From NCBI RefSeq assembly GCF_000720135.1, contig NZ_JOIU01000036.1, forward strand, positions 1 to 64,000: 64,000 nt of DNA, given 5' to 3'. The translations under genes and the position numbers were made by a program. The stretch is from Streptomyces sp. NRRL S-1022 (GTDB lineage: Bacteria; Actinomycetota; Actinomycetes; Streptomycetales; Streptomycetaceae). The notes beneath the pieces were generated by a model that did not search any database, was not told the origin of the DNA, and saw only the letters and a program-made list of their open reading frames with translations. Below, piece by piece: positions 53,649 through 62,056 of the stretch; positions within the stretch are counted from its first letter, which is position 1, and every line of letters begins with the position of its first letter.

Positions 53649-53684
53649 GGAAGGCGCCGGTCCGGCAACGGACCGGCGCCTTCC
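53649..53684 (-). terminator. Hairpin terminator after the tetR gene
   Basis: Perfect 16-bp inverted repeat (53649-53664 and 53669-53684) with a GCAA loop on the plus strand (TTGC on the minus strand), 32 bp downstream of the tetR stop. It closes the ABC-YhgE-TetR operon. Confidence 0.8.
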
Positions 53685-53715
53685 TCGTGCGTCTCCCGGT
53701 TCTCCTGCGGCTGTC

Positions 53716-54345
53716 TCAGACCGTGCCGCTGACCCGTCCCTGGAGCAGCCGGGACAGGGCCGCGTGCACGTCGTCCAGGGAGCGCTCCGGCTGGAAGGAC
53801 TTCCAGTCCAGCGCGGCCACCAGGACCATGCCGACCAGGGCCGCCGCCGTCAGCTGGATGTCGATCTCGTCGCTGAACTCGCCGGCCGCCACGCCCTCGC
53901 GCAGCACCCCCTCGACCACCGCGACCGCCTCCTGCCGCACCACCATCAGGGTGGACTGCCAGGCCCGGTTGGTGCGCCACAGCTCGGCGACGTACAGCTG
54001 GGTGAAGGCCGGGTAGCGGTCGATGAAGACCAGTCCCGCGCGGACCATCGCGTCCAGCGCGTCCACCTTGCCGCGGCCCTCGCGTGCCGTCTGTTCGGCC
54101 GCTTCCCTCAGGGAGGCGGTGAGCAGGCCGACGCCGTGCCGCAGCAGCTCCTCGAAGAGAACGGACTTGCTCGCGAAGTTGTAGTAGACCGTGCCCTTCG
54201 CGACCCCGGCCCGCTCGGCGATCTCGTCCACCGTGGTCGCGGAGAAGCCCTGCTCGGCGATGAGGGTGACGGCCGCCTCGTAGAGCTTCTGCCGGGTGGC
54301 CTCGCGGCGCGTGCTGCCGCCGGCCCGGGCGCTGCTGCTTTCCAT
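53716..54345 (-). CDS. TetR/AcrR-family regulator of the YhgE operon
   Basis: 209 residues. N-terminal helix-turn-helix (about 15-62): TRQKLYEAAVTLIAEQGFSA, TTVDEIAERAGVAKGTVYYN and FASKSVLFEELL. The C-terminal ligand domain is all helical. The ATG at 54345 follows GAGAATCGGAACC with only a weak ribosome site. It is the third gene of an operon with a membrane protein and an ABC ATPase, and a palindrome ahead of the operon is the likely site for autoregulation. The inducer is unknown. Confidence 0.93.
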   Translation of the reverse strand: MESSSARAGGSTRREATRQKLYEAAVTLIAEQGFSATTVDEIAERAGVAKGTVYYNFASKSVLFEELLRHGVGLLTASLREAAEQTAREGRGKVDALDAMVRAGLVFIDRYPAFTQLYVAELWRTNRAWQSTLMVVRQEAVAVVEGVLREGVAAGEFSDEIDIQLTAAALVGMVLVAALDWKSFQPERSLDDVHAALSRLLQGRVSGTV

Positions 54346-54392
54346 GGTTCCGATTCTCACAGGTACGCGCGCGTGCGGACGCCGCCCCCGGA

Positions 54393-56477
54393 TCACAGGC
54401 TCAGCTCCGGGTGCAGCCGGTCCGGTGTCCACACCTGGCGGCGGCGGGCCGCCAGCGCGGTCAGCGCGAGCGCGCCCGCGGTGAACGCGGCGAGCACCCC
54501 GCACGCCTGCCACACCGGGCCGAGCCCGCCGCCGGTGATCAGCCGGCGCAGCGCCTCCACGATGTAGCTCATCGGCAGGAACGGGTGGATCGCGTTGAAG
54601 AAGCCCGGGCTGGTCTGCACCGGATAGGTGCCGCCCGCCGAGGTCAGCTGGAGCATCAGCAGCGCGAGCACCAGGATCCGGCCGGCCGGCCCGAAGCGGG
54701 CGTTCAGCCACTGCACGATCGCCGCGAAACACGCCGTGACCAGGCACAGGAAGCCGATCGTGCCGGCCGCCCGCAGCATCTGCAGCCCGATCCCCCAGTG
54801 CAGCACGGCCATCAGCGCGGCCACCTGGAGCACCCCCACCGCGACCACCGGCAGCCAGCCGGCCAGCGCGATCCGCCAGACGGAGGAGCCGGCCGCGAGG
54901 GCCCGCCGGTTGAGCGGCGGGATCAGCATGTAGGCCACCATCGCGCCGACCCACAGGGACAGCGGGATGAAGTAGGGGGCGAACCCGGTGCCGTAGTTCG
55001 GCGCCTTGTGCAGGTCGTGGGAGGCCAGCTGGACCGGGTCGGCCATCACGCCGGTGCGCCGGTCGCGGTCCTGCTTGTCGTAGTCCGGGATCTTCTTCGC
55101 GCCCGAGTGCAGGCCGCCGGCCAGCTTCCCGGAGCCGTCCGAGAGCTTGTACAGACCGCCGTTCAGGGTCTCGGCGCCCGACTTGGCGGTACCGATGCCC
55201 TGGTCCAGCGTGACCGCGCCGGTGTGCGCGGTGCCGATGCCGGCGTGCAGCTTCTCGGCACCGGCGGCGACCTTCCGGGCGCCGGTGTTCAGCTTGTTGA
55301 TCTTCTTGACGGCGTCGTCGACGTCCTCGTACAGGTGCGGGGCGCGCGCGGCGAGGGCGTCGGCCTGCTTCTGCAGCGTGCCGAGGTTGGCCCGCATCGT
55401 CTTCAGGTCGCCGTTCTGGTCGGCGATCAGCGTGTTGAGGTCGTCGGCGACGGTGGCCACCTCGGCGGCGGCCGTCCTCGCCCGCTTCAGCTCCGGGCAG
55501 GCCGGGTCGGGGAGGGCCGCCCCCTCGCAGCGCTCCCGGTAGATCCGGTCGAGGAGGGCGGAGGACCCGTGGGCGATCTTCGCGGCGGCCGGCGCGCGCT
55601 TCACCAGCTCGTCCAGGTTGTCCTTCACCGCCTTCGCCGAGTCGGAGACCAGCCGGGCGGTGTCCCCGATGGTCTTCTCGTTGGTCCTCAGGAACGGGCC
55701 CGCCTCGGCGTAGACCCCGTTGACCTTGTCGGCGAGCGCCTGGGTGCCGTCGGCGACCTGCCGCGAGCCCTGCTGGAGGTCGCCGGAGCCGGTGTCGAGC
55801 TTCTTGAGGCCCTTGGCCAGCTTGCCGCTGCCGCCCTTGGCCTCCTTCAGCCCGTCCGCGAGGTCCTTGGAGCCCTTCTCCGCCTTCCCGATACCGCTGT
55901 TCAGCTTGTCCGCGCCCCGGGCCGCCGTGACGGTCTTGTCGTGGATGTCGGAGAAGGACACGAAGATCTTGTCCAGGAAGCCCCGGGAGGCCTTCGCGGA
56001 CGCCGCCGAGCGCACCTCGTTGAAGACGGTGCGGGAGATCTGGCCGACGATGTAGTTGTTCGCGTCGTTGGTGCGCACCCGCAGGGCGCCGGTCTCCGGG
56101 GAGTCGCCCGAGCTGGACGCGATACGGCGGCTGAAGTCGGCCGGCATGGTCAGCGACAGGTAGTAGGTGCCGTCCTCGACGCCCGCGCGGGCCTGCGCGT
56201 CGCTCACCTCGTGCCACTCGAAGGTCCGGCTGTCGCGCAGCCCGTCGACGATGTCGTCGCCGGCGGTGAGCTTCTTGCCGGCCGCCGTGGCCCCCTGGTC
56301 GTCGTTCACCAGGGCCACCGGGATCCGGTCCAGGCGGCCGTACGGGTCCCAGAAGGACCACAGGTACAGCGCGCCGTACAGCAGGGGCAGCACGAGCAGC
56401 GCGACCAGGGCGGCCCGCGGCAGCCTGCCGCGTCCGAAACGCCTCAGCTCAAGCGCGGCCAGCCTCGGTGAGCGCAT
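54393..56477 (-). CDS. YhgE/Pip-family membrane protein
   Basis: 694 residues. One N-terminal membrane helix (about 20-42), a very large external domain (about 45-490), and five C-terminal helices (about 505-685) of the ABC-2 type. The external part is helical, with many short repeats of the kind GSGKLAKGLKKLDTGSGDLQ and GAVTLDQGIGTAKSGAETL, typical of phage-infection-protein homologues and EsaA/Pip. Two cysteines (RCEG and DPACPEL) could pair outside the cell. Its gene overlaps the ABC ATPase gene by 29 bp, so the two may form an exporter-like complex. Confidence 0.92.
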   Translation of the reverse strand: MRSPRLAALELRRFGRGRLPRAALVALLVLPLLYGALYLWSFWDPYGRLDRIPVALVNDDQGATAAGKKLTAGDDIVDGLRDSRTFEWHEVSDAQARAGVEDGTYYLSLTMPADFSRRIASSSGDSPETGALRVRTNDANNYIVGQISRTVFNEVRSAASAKASRGFLDKIFVSFSDIHDKTVTAARGADKLNSGIGKAEKGSKDLADGLKEAKGGSGKLAKGLKKLDTGSGDLQQGSRQVADGTQALADKVNGVYAEAGPFLRTNEKTIGDTARLVSDSAKAVKDNLDELVKRAPAAAKIAHGSSALLDRIYRERCEGAALPDPACPELKRARTAAAEVATVADDLNTLIADQNGDLKTMRANLGTLQKQADALAARAPHLYEDVDDAVKKINKLNTGARKVAAGAEKLHAGIGTAHTGAVTLDQGIGTAKSGAETLNGGLYKLSDGSGKLAGGLHSGAKKIPDYDKQDRDRRTGVMADPVQLASHDLHKAPNYGTGFAPYFIPLSLWVGAMVAYMLIPPLNRRALAAGSSVWRIALAGWLPVVAVGVLQVAALMAVLHWGIGLQMLRAAGTIGFLCLVTACFAAIVQWLNARFGPAGRILVLALLMLQLTSAGGTYPVQTSPGFFNAIHPFLPMSYIVEALRRLITGGGLGPVWQACGVLAAFTAGALALTALAARRRQVWTPDRLHPELSL

Positions 56478-57279
56478 CGCCGGCTTCCTCCTTCTTCGGC
56501 TCGGCCTGGTGCGGCTCGTCCTGGGTCCGTCCGGTCTCCGTCTGCCCGCTTTCCGTCTGCCCGTTCTCCGTCCGTGTGGTCTCCGTCTGCCCGGTCCGTA
56601 CGGTGACGCAGTCCCCGGGAGCGGTGCGGCACACGGCGGCGACCGTCGTCCCCGCGCGCGTGAGGGACCGCAACACGTGCCAGATGCCCTCGCGTTCGGC
56701 GTCCGAGAGCTTCATGTCGATGTCGTCCACGCCGAGCAGCCGGGGCCGGCCTAGCAGGGCCAGCGCGAGCGACAGCCGCACCTCCTGCGGCCGCTCCAGG
56801 TCGCGTACGGCCGTCCGGGAGCCCTTCGGGAGCGTCTCCGGGTCGAGTCCGGCGGCGGCCAGGGCCGCGTCGACCCGCAGCCGCGCCTCGTGCGCGCGCT
56901 GGGCGCGGGGCCGCAGCAGCTCGCGCAGGGAGTCGTCGAACCGGCGCTGCATCAGGGCCCGTTCACGCAGGTGCTCGCCGACGGTGAGGGCCGGCTCCAG
57001 GTCGGTCACCCCGCTGACGTTGGCCACCGCGCTGATCCGGCGCAGGGCCGCCATGTGCCGGGGGAGTTTGAACCCGGCGACAGCGGCCACTCCTTCGGTG
57101 GGCTTCATCCGTCCCGTGAGCGCGAGCAGCAGGCTCGTGCGGCCGGAGCCGGACGGTCCCTCGATCGCGATCAGTGAGCCGGGTTCCGCGTCCAGGGTGA
57201 CGCCGCGGAAGGCCCACCCCCGTGGTCCCTTGAGTCCGAGGCCTTCGGCCCTGACGTCCGCGCCGACCGTGGCGTCCAC
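56449..57279 (-). CDS. ABC transporter ATP-binding protein, degenerate
   Basis: 276 residues. The ABC fold is recognisable: Walker A position GPSGSGRTS carries Arg in place of the invariant Lys, the signature LSGGQ is absent (the region reads LERPQEVRLSLALALLG), and Walker B is RLLGVDDID without the catalytic Glu that normally follows the Asp. The last 50 residues are a Thr/Glu/Gln-rich low-complexity tail with repeats of TGQTE or NGQTE type. ATP hydrolysis by this subunit is doubtful. The GTG at 57279 follows AGGGGGG. First gene of the operon with YhgE and TetR. Confidence 0.87.
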   Translation of the reverse strand: MDATVGADVRAEGLGLKGPRGWAFRGVTLDAEPGSLIAIEGPSGSGRTSLLLALTGRMKPTEGVAAVAGFKLPRHMAALRRISAVANVSGVTDLEPALTVGEHLRERALMQRRFDDSLRELLRPRAQRAHEARLRVDAALAAAGLDPETLPKGSRTAVRDLERPQEVRLSLALALLGRPRLLGVDDIDMKLSDAEREGIWHVLRSLTRAGTTVAAVCRTAPGDCVTVRTGQTETTRTENGQTESGQTETGRTQDEPHQAEPKKEEAGDALTEAGRA

Positions 57280-57304
57280 TGGCCCCCCTGCGTGGCTGAT
57301 TTGA

Positions 57305-57318
57305 ACTGACTGGTCAGT
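57305..57318. promoter_or_regulatory. Operator palindrome ahead of the ABC-YhgE-TetR operon
   Basis: ACTGAC-TG-GTCAGT, 6-bp perfect arms, 26 bp before the ABC start. The size fits a TetR-family site. It sits in an AT-rich promoter island with CAAAAATAC next to it. Confidence 0.7.
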
Positions 57319-57394
57319 GCAAAAATACGCCCGAACCTACGGTCGAGGCAAAAGCCCAGGTCAGAACGGATTGTCAGTGGCATACCGCACGATG

Positions 57395-57415
57395 GGCACA
57401 TACGGCATACGTGCC
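57395..57415. promoter_or_regulatory. Imperfect palindrome upstream of the HEPN-like gene
   Basis: The 21-bp GGCACATACGG plus CATACGTGCC is symmetric in 16 of 21 positions around the central base (half-sites GGCACRTAYG). It lies 27 bp before the start at 57442. A second related half-site, GCATACCGCAC, lies just upstream. Confidence 0.4.
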
Positions 57416-57441
57416 GTCACCCAGACGACAGGAGGTTCGTC

Positions 57442-58038
57442 ATGGCCCACTCGTCCGCAGCCGCCGCCCGCCGGCGCCGCGCCACCGGCCCTGCCCCCTC
57501 ACTGACCGGCCCGGCGAGCGATGTGCACCCCGTGCTCCGCCGGGCCACGGCCCCGCCCGCCGCCCTCGACCTGCTCGCCCAGGCCCGGGCCGGACTGGAG
57601 GAGACCACCGTCCTGGACACACCGAACGAGCGTTACGCGACGGCCCACTTGGCCGCCCTGCGCACCGCCGCCGCCGTACTCGCCGCCCGGGGCCGCCCCG
57701 AGACCTCCCCTCGGCGCCGGGCCCGTATCCGCAGCGCCTGGGAGGTGCTGCCCGAGATCGCGCCCGAGCTGACCGAGTGGAGCGCGCTGTTCGCCTCCGG
57801 TGCCGCGCGCCGCGCCCGCGCCGAGGCGGGCATCCGGGGCGCGGCCGGGCAGCGGGACGCCGACGACCTGGTACGGGACGTGGCGATGTTCCTCCGCATC
57901 GTGGAGCGCATGCTCGTCCTCCAGCCCGTCCTGCCCCAGCCCCGCCAGGACACCGACAAGGGCATCGGAACCGGCACCGGAACCGGCGCAGGCACCGGCG
58001 GCCCGGGGAAGGGGGGCGGCCTGCCGGGCGCGGGCTGA
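57442..58038 (+). CDS. SAV_6107-type HEPN-domain protein
   Basis: 198 residues. After a basic N-terminus, residues about 35-160 form a helical bundle with LLAQARAGLEETTVLDTPNE and YATAHLAALRTAAAVLAARG, as in the actinobacterial SAV_6107 HEPN family. The classical RxxxxH RNase motif is not evident. The C-terminus is a Gly/Thr repeat tail (GTGTGTGAGTGG). The ATG at 57442 follows GGAGG at 6-7 nt. HEPN domains often pair with nucleotidyltransferases; none is adjacent. Function unknown. Confidence 0.8.
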   Translation: MAHSSAAAARRRRATGPAPSLTGPASDVHPVLRRATAPPAALDLLAQARAGLEETTVLDTPNERYATAHLAALRTAAAVLAARGRPETSPRRRARIRSAWEVLPEIAPELTEWSALFASGAARRARAEAGIRGAAGQRDADDLVRDVAMFLRIVERMLVLQPVLPQPRQDTDKGIGTGTGTGAGTGGPGKGGGLPGAG

Positions 58039-58140
58039 CCACACGGCGCCACGGGCCGTGCGCCGCCGCGGTGACCAGGCACGGCACGGAAGCAATAGGG
58101 TGGACCTCTCCTGACGTTCGCCCTGCCGAGGAGTCATCTC

Positions 58141-58911
58141 GTGTCGGACCCGACGCGCCCCCGCGCCTCTCTCCGTACCGCCGTGGTCTGGGAGGTCCTG
58201 CAGGACGCTCTCGACCGCCGGGTCAAGGCCACGGGCCGGGACTCGCTGGACGTCCTCGACACCGGCGGCGGCAGCGGCAACTTCGCCGTGCCCCTCGCCC
58301 GCCTCGGCCACCGGGTCACCGTCGTCGACCCCAGCCCCAACGCCCTGTTCGCGCTGGAGCGCCGCGCCGCCGAGGCCGGTGTGGCCGACCGGGTCAGGGG
58401 CGTCCAGGGCGACGCCCACGGCCTGTTCGACGTGGTCGAGCGCGGTGGCCACGACGCCGTTCTGTGCCACGGCGTCCTGGAGTACGTGGACGACCCGGCC
58501 GAGGGCGTCCGCAACGCGGTCGCCGCGCTGCGCTCCGAGGGCGTGCTGAGCGTCCTCGCCGCCGGCCTCGGCGGAGCCGTGCTCGCCCGCGCCCTCGCCG
58601 GCCACTTCACCGAGGCCCGGCAGGCGCTCACGGACCCCGCCGGCCGCTGGGGCACCGGCGACCCGATGCCCCGCCGCTTCACCGCCGAGCAGCTCACCGC
58701 GCTCGTCGAGGGCGCCGGCCTGCGGGTCGGCGCGGTGCACGGCGTGCGCGTCTTCGCCGACCTCGTGCCCGGCGTCCTGGTGGACACCGAGCCCGGCGCC
58801 CTGGACGCGCTGCTGAAGCTGGAGGCCGCGGCGGCCGAACTGCCCGCGTTCCACTCCGTGGCCACCCAGCTGCACGTGCTCGGTGAGACGGCCGGTGCCG
58901 CCGAGGCCTGA
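58141..58911 (+). CDS. Class I SAM-dependent methyltransferase
   Basis: 256 residues. Motif I VLDTGGGSGNFAVPLA (about 38-53), motif II VTVVDPSPNAL, motif III GDAHGLFDVV and motif IV HDAVLCHGVLEYVDD are in order. The C-terminal half contains a cap with PRRFTAEQLTALVEGAG. The target is unknown. The GTG at 58141 follows GAGGAG at 7 nt. It is monocistronic, though it may read on toward the DUF3040 gene. Confidence 0.9.
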   Translation: MSDPTRPRASLRTAVVWEVLQDALDRRVKATGRDSLDVLDTGGGSGNFAVPLARLGHRVTVVDPSPNALFALERRAAEAGVADRVRGVQGDAHGLFDVVERGGHDAVLCHGVLEYVDDPAEGVRNAVAALRSEGVLSVLAAGLGGAVLARALAGHFTEARQALTDPAGRWGTGDPMPRRFTAEQLTALVEGAGLRVGAVHGVRVFADLVPGVLVDTEPGALDALLKLEAAAAELPAFHSVATQLHVLGETAGAAEA

Positions 58912-59127
58912 GCGGCCACCGGCACCCGGGCACACTACCGGGGCGAGCCGCTGATCAGCGCCTCGGCGGCGGATGGAGTACGCCACAACCCGCCCGATCG
59001 AGGGGTTTGCGCCGTATGATCGAGGTACACCACCCGGCATGACGGGTCGGCCGCCGGGGAATGGAAGCCTCAGCGAGCCGGGACGCCCCGACGGATTCCG
59101 GTTGGCCGATTGGCGTAGAGGGGCGGG

Positions 59128-59156
59128 TTTCACGGGGGCGATTCCCTGCCTATCCT
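59128..59156 (+). promoter_or_regulatory. Promoter of the DUF3040 gene
   Basis: TTTCAC (59128-59133), 17 bp, TATCCT (59151-59156). It would give a leader of about 44 nt with GAGGAGGA before the GTG. A second -10-like TATGAT lies at 59015-59020 in the same 295-bp gap. Confidence 0.55.
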
Positions 59157-59206
59157 GAAGGGACCCCCCGGGTCGCCCCCGGCGACTGCACGATGAGGAG
59201 GACTCC

Positions 59207-59590
59207 GTGCCGCTCTCTGAGCACGAGCAGCGAATGCTTGAGCAGATGGAGCGAGCGCTGTACGCCGAAGACCCCAAGTTCGCGTCGGCGCTTGAGGGAA
59301 ACGGGCTGCGGACGTACACCCGGCGGCGGGTCTACCAGGCGGTCGCAGGCTTCCTCGCGGGTATCGCGCTCCTCATGGCCGGAATGGTCGCGCAGCTGAT
59401 CTGGGTCAGCGTGGTCGGTTTCCTCGTCATGCTGGGCTGTGCCGTGCTCGCCGTCACCGGCTGGCGCAAGGCCCCGAAGCCGGGGGAGCAGCCCCCGGCC
59501 GGAATGCGCCGTCCGGCGCGTCCGAAGCGCTCCGTGATGGACCGGATCGAGCAGCGCTGGCAGCGCCGCCGGGACCAACAGGGGCACTGA
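59207..59590 (+). CDS. DUF3040 small membrane protein
   Basis: 127 residues. The N-terminus LSEHEQRMLEQMERAL...DPKFASAL is the DUF3040 signature. Two membrane helices follow (about 43-62 and 66-86), then a basic Pro-rich C-terminus. The GTG at 59207 follows GAGGAGGA at 6 nt. The family is widespread in Actinobacteria and often near cell-division genes. Molecular role unknown. Confidence 0.9.
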   Translation: MPLSEHEQRMLEQMERALYAEDPKFASALEGNGLRTYTRRRVYQAVAGFLAGIALLMAGMVAQLIWVSVVGFLVMLGCAVLAVTGWRKAPKPGEQPPAGMRRPARPKRSVMDRIEQRWQRRRDQQGH

Positions 59591-59626
59591 CCCCCGGCGC
59601 CTCCCGCGCCGGCCACAGCAGACACC

Positions 59627-59664
59627 AGTGAGGGGCGGCCACCATCCGGTGGCCGCCCCTCACT
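59627..59664. terminator. Bidirectional terminator between DUF3040 and the TgpA gene
   Basis: Perfect 17-bp inverted repeat (59627-59643 and 59648-59664) with the loop ATCC, between two convergent genes. Confidence 0.85.
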
Positions 59665-59671
59665 CGTGCGT

Positions 59672-62056
59672 TCAGCCCCGCTGTCCGGAGGGCCGGCGCA
59701 GCGCCGGCCGGGCCGCCGCGGCCCGGGACCGCAGCGCCGACCAGCGGGCCGAGGCCGCCCACAGCACCCGGACCGAGGAACGGGGCAGGAACAGCGCCCG
59801 CAGCCGCGTCCCGGTGCCCACCCCGGCCCGCAGCCCCTCGGTCACCCGGCGCACGTCCTCGGCCGCCCCCGCCGCCGGGCGCGGGCTGGGCGCGTACAGC
59901 ACCTGCTCCACCGCGCCGGCCAGCCGGTGCACGGCGGTCCCGGCTGCCGGATCGAGGCGGCCGAGCCGGACGATCCGGTCGGCGGCCCTGCGCGGGGTCA
60001 GCGACTCGTCCGGCGGGATGCCGTGGTCCCAGGCGCTGTCGGTCAGCTCCTGCCAGGCCGCCAGGGTGTGCACCGCCGCGCCCTCCGGGGTCCGGGCATG
60101 CCCGCCCAGCCGCAGGGCGCGCACCCGCTTCCGCCACAGCAGCGGCGCCAGCGGAACCGCCGGCACCAGCAGCGCGCCCAGAGCGATCAGCAGCCAGCCC
60201 CACCAGTGCGTACCGCTGTCGTCGTGCTGCGGGACCGCCGCCGCGGACGGGCTGCCGCAGGCCTGGAGCTTGCGCAGAGTGCTGCTGCAGCTCTCGCTCG
60301 CCGAGGCCGAGGCCGAGGGCGCCGACGAGGCGCCCTTGGACGGCAGCGCCTCCTCCGGCAGCGAGCTGCCCGGGGTGTCCGACTGGGTGTACGACGGCGT
60401 GGTGCCGCGGGTCGGGGTCGGCTCGAAACGGGTCCAGCCCACGCCTTCGAAGTACAGCTCGGGCCAGGCGTGCGCGTCCCTCTGGCTCACCGCGATGGTG
60501 CCGTCGGCCTGCACGGTGCCGGGCGCGAAACCGACCGCGACCCGGGCCGGGATGCCCAGCGTGCGGGCCATCGCCGCCATCGTGAAGGAGAAGTGGACGC
60601 AGAAGCCCTCCTTCTGCTTCAGGAAGTTCGCTATGGCGCCCGGCCCGTGACCCACCTTCACCGACGTGTCGTACTGGAAGCCGCCGGTGACGGCGAACCA
60701 GTCCTGGAGCTTGACGGCTTCCTCGTAGTGGCTGTCCGCGCCCGCGGTGATCTGCCGGGCGGTGCGCTCCACCACCTTCGGCAGCGAGGACGGCACCTTG
60801 GTGTACTCGCTCTGCAGCGCGGCCGGCGGCTGCGGCGCGGCGGCCAGCTGCTGCGCGGTCGGCTGCACGTCCAGGCTGGTCACCTGGTAGCTCGCGCCGC
60901 GCGTGGTCTGCCCGCGGTCGCCCACGAGGGTCATCCCGACCGGCTCGTACCGCCACCGGCCGCCGGCCTTCACCTCGCTGGGCGGGTAGGGCATCGGCAG
61001 CCAGTTCTGGGCGTACCAGTCGGCCGCCCGGACCAGCGTCCGCACCGTGCCGCGCTTGACGTCCGGGCCCAGGCCGACGGGCGTGGGCAGCTGGTCCGGC
61101 ACGCCGACGATGTGCCGCTGGGCCGGCGTCCAGGTGGTGCCGTCGAACTCGTCCAGGGAGACGATCCGCAGGTACAGGTCGGAGATGTCGCTGGTGTCCG
61201 TCCGCAGGGTCAGCACCTGGCGGTCGTCGTTCGTGTTCAGGTTGTCGCGCAGCGACACCAGCGGGTTGACCGCCGAGATCGTGCCCCCGTCGCCGTTGCC
61301 CGCCCCCACGCCGGTGCCCGCCGCGTCCAGCAGGCCGCCGTGCATCGCGGGCAGGGCGAGCGGCACCACCAGGGCCACGCCGAGCGCGACCGCGCCGATC
61401 CGCCGCCCGGTGCGCACCGGCGCCACGGCACCCGCCTCCGGGACGCCCGGGCCCGGGGGCGCGCCGCCGAAGACCCGGCCCCACTGGGCGAGCCGGTCCC
61501 GGCTCTCCGCGAGCAGCAGCATCAGGTAGCCGGCCGCCGCCACCAGGAACCACAGCCAGCCGGCGCCGCCGTCGGACAGGCCCGCGGCCACCGAGTACAG
61601 CGCGAGCAGCGGCAGCCCGGCCGGGGCCGCGCTGCGGAAGGTCACCGCGAGCACGTCCACCAGCAGCCCGATGACCAGCACACCGCCGATCAGCATCAGC
61701 GTGATGCCGTCGGTGAGCGGCGCCGGAATCGCGTACCGGCCGACGTCGTCCGCGCCCTGCCGGAGCAGCTCGGCGAGGTACCGGAAGACGTCCGGGCCGG
61801 GGACCAGCCCGGCGACGGCGTGCTGCCGGGCGAAGACCAGCGTCAGCAGCACCAGCGTGACCAGGGCCTGCGCCGCCACGGTCAGCGGCCGGCCCAGCGG
61901 CACCCGCCGGGCCGCCGCGCCCACCCCGGTCTGCACGGCCAGCAGCGGGACCAGCTGGAACAACCAGGTCGGCGCGGCGACCAGCGGCAGCAGGGCGCAG
62001 GAGGTCATCAGGGTGGCCGCCGCCGCGCACAGCGCCAGTCGTGCCCGCCCGCTCAT
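59672..62056 (-). CDS. TgpA-like transglutaminase membrane protein
   Basis: 794 residues. About seven N-terminal membrane helices (about 5-240), an external region, then a transglutaminase-like domain with Cys486 (EGFCVHFSFTMAAMA), His529 (DAHAWPELYF) and the acidic residue region GWTRFEPTPTRG. One further helix (about 625-647) precedes a cytoplasmic DUF4129-like tail. The ATG at 62056 overlaps the DUF58 stop. DUF58-MoxR-TgpA sets are common and thought to handle proteins or metal centres at the membrane; here the set lies upstream of the dcw region. Confidence 0.92.
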   Translation of the reverse strand: MSGRARLALCAAAATLMTSCALLPLVAAPTWLFQLVPLLAVQTGVGAAARRVPLGRPLTVAAQALVTLVLLTLVFARQHAVAGLVPGPDVFRYLAELLRQGADDVGRYAIPAPLTDGITLMLIGGVLVIGLLVDVLAVTFRSAAPAGLPLLALYSVAAGLSDGGAGWLWFLVAAAGYLMLLLAESRDRLAQWGRVFGGAPPGPGVPEAGAVAPVRTGRRIGAVALGVALVVPLALPAMHGGLLDAAGTGVGAGNGDGGTISAVNPLVSLRDNLNTNDDRQVLTLRTDTSDISDLYLRIVSLDEFDGTTWTPAQRHIVGVPDQLPTPVGLGPDVKRGTVRTLVRAADWYAQNWLPMPYPPSEVKAGGRWRYEPVGMTLVGDRGQTTRGASYQVTSLDVQPTAQQLAAAPQPPAALQSEYTKVPSSLPKVVERTARQITAGADSHYEEAVKLQDWFAVTGGFQYDTSVKVGHGPGAIANFLKQKEGFCVHFSFTMAAMARTLGIPARVAVGFAPGTVQADGTIAVSQRDAHAWPELYFEGVGWTRFEPTPTRGTTPSYTQSDTPGSSLPEEALPSKGASSAPSASASASESCSSTLRKLQACGSPSAAAVPQHDDSGTHWWGWLLIALGALLVPAVPLAPLLWRKRVRALRLGGHARTPEGAAVHTLAAWQELTDSAWDHGIPPDESLTPRRAADRIVRLGRLDPAAGTAVHRLAGAVEQVLYAPSPRPAAGAAEDVRRVTEGLRAGVGTGTRLRALFLPRSSVRVLWAASARWSALRSRAAAARPALRRPSGQRG

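Larger units (their letters stand above)
53241..53715. other. 475-bp G-rich intergenic region without a supported gene
   Basis: This gap separates the starts and ends of two minus-strand units. It contains the palindrome at 53318-53335, a long run of G-tracts on the plus strand and a terminator near its right end. The open frames across it have no protein-like features and I do not annotate a gene. Confidence 0.65.

Noticed and set aside
53360..54016. Plus-strand open frames through the G-rich gap and into the tetR gene
   Set aside because: Translations are Arg/Gly repeats produced by the G-tracts, with no ribosome site, and they run antisense into tetR.
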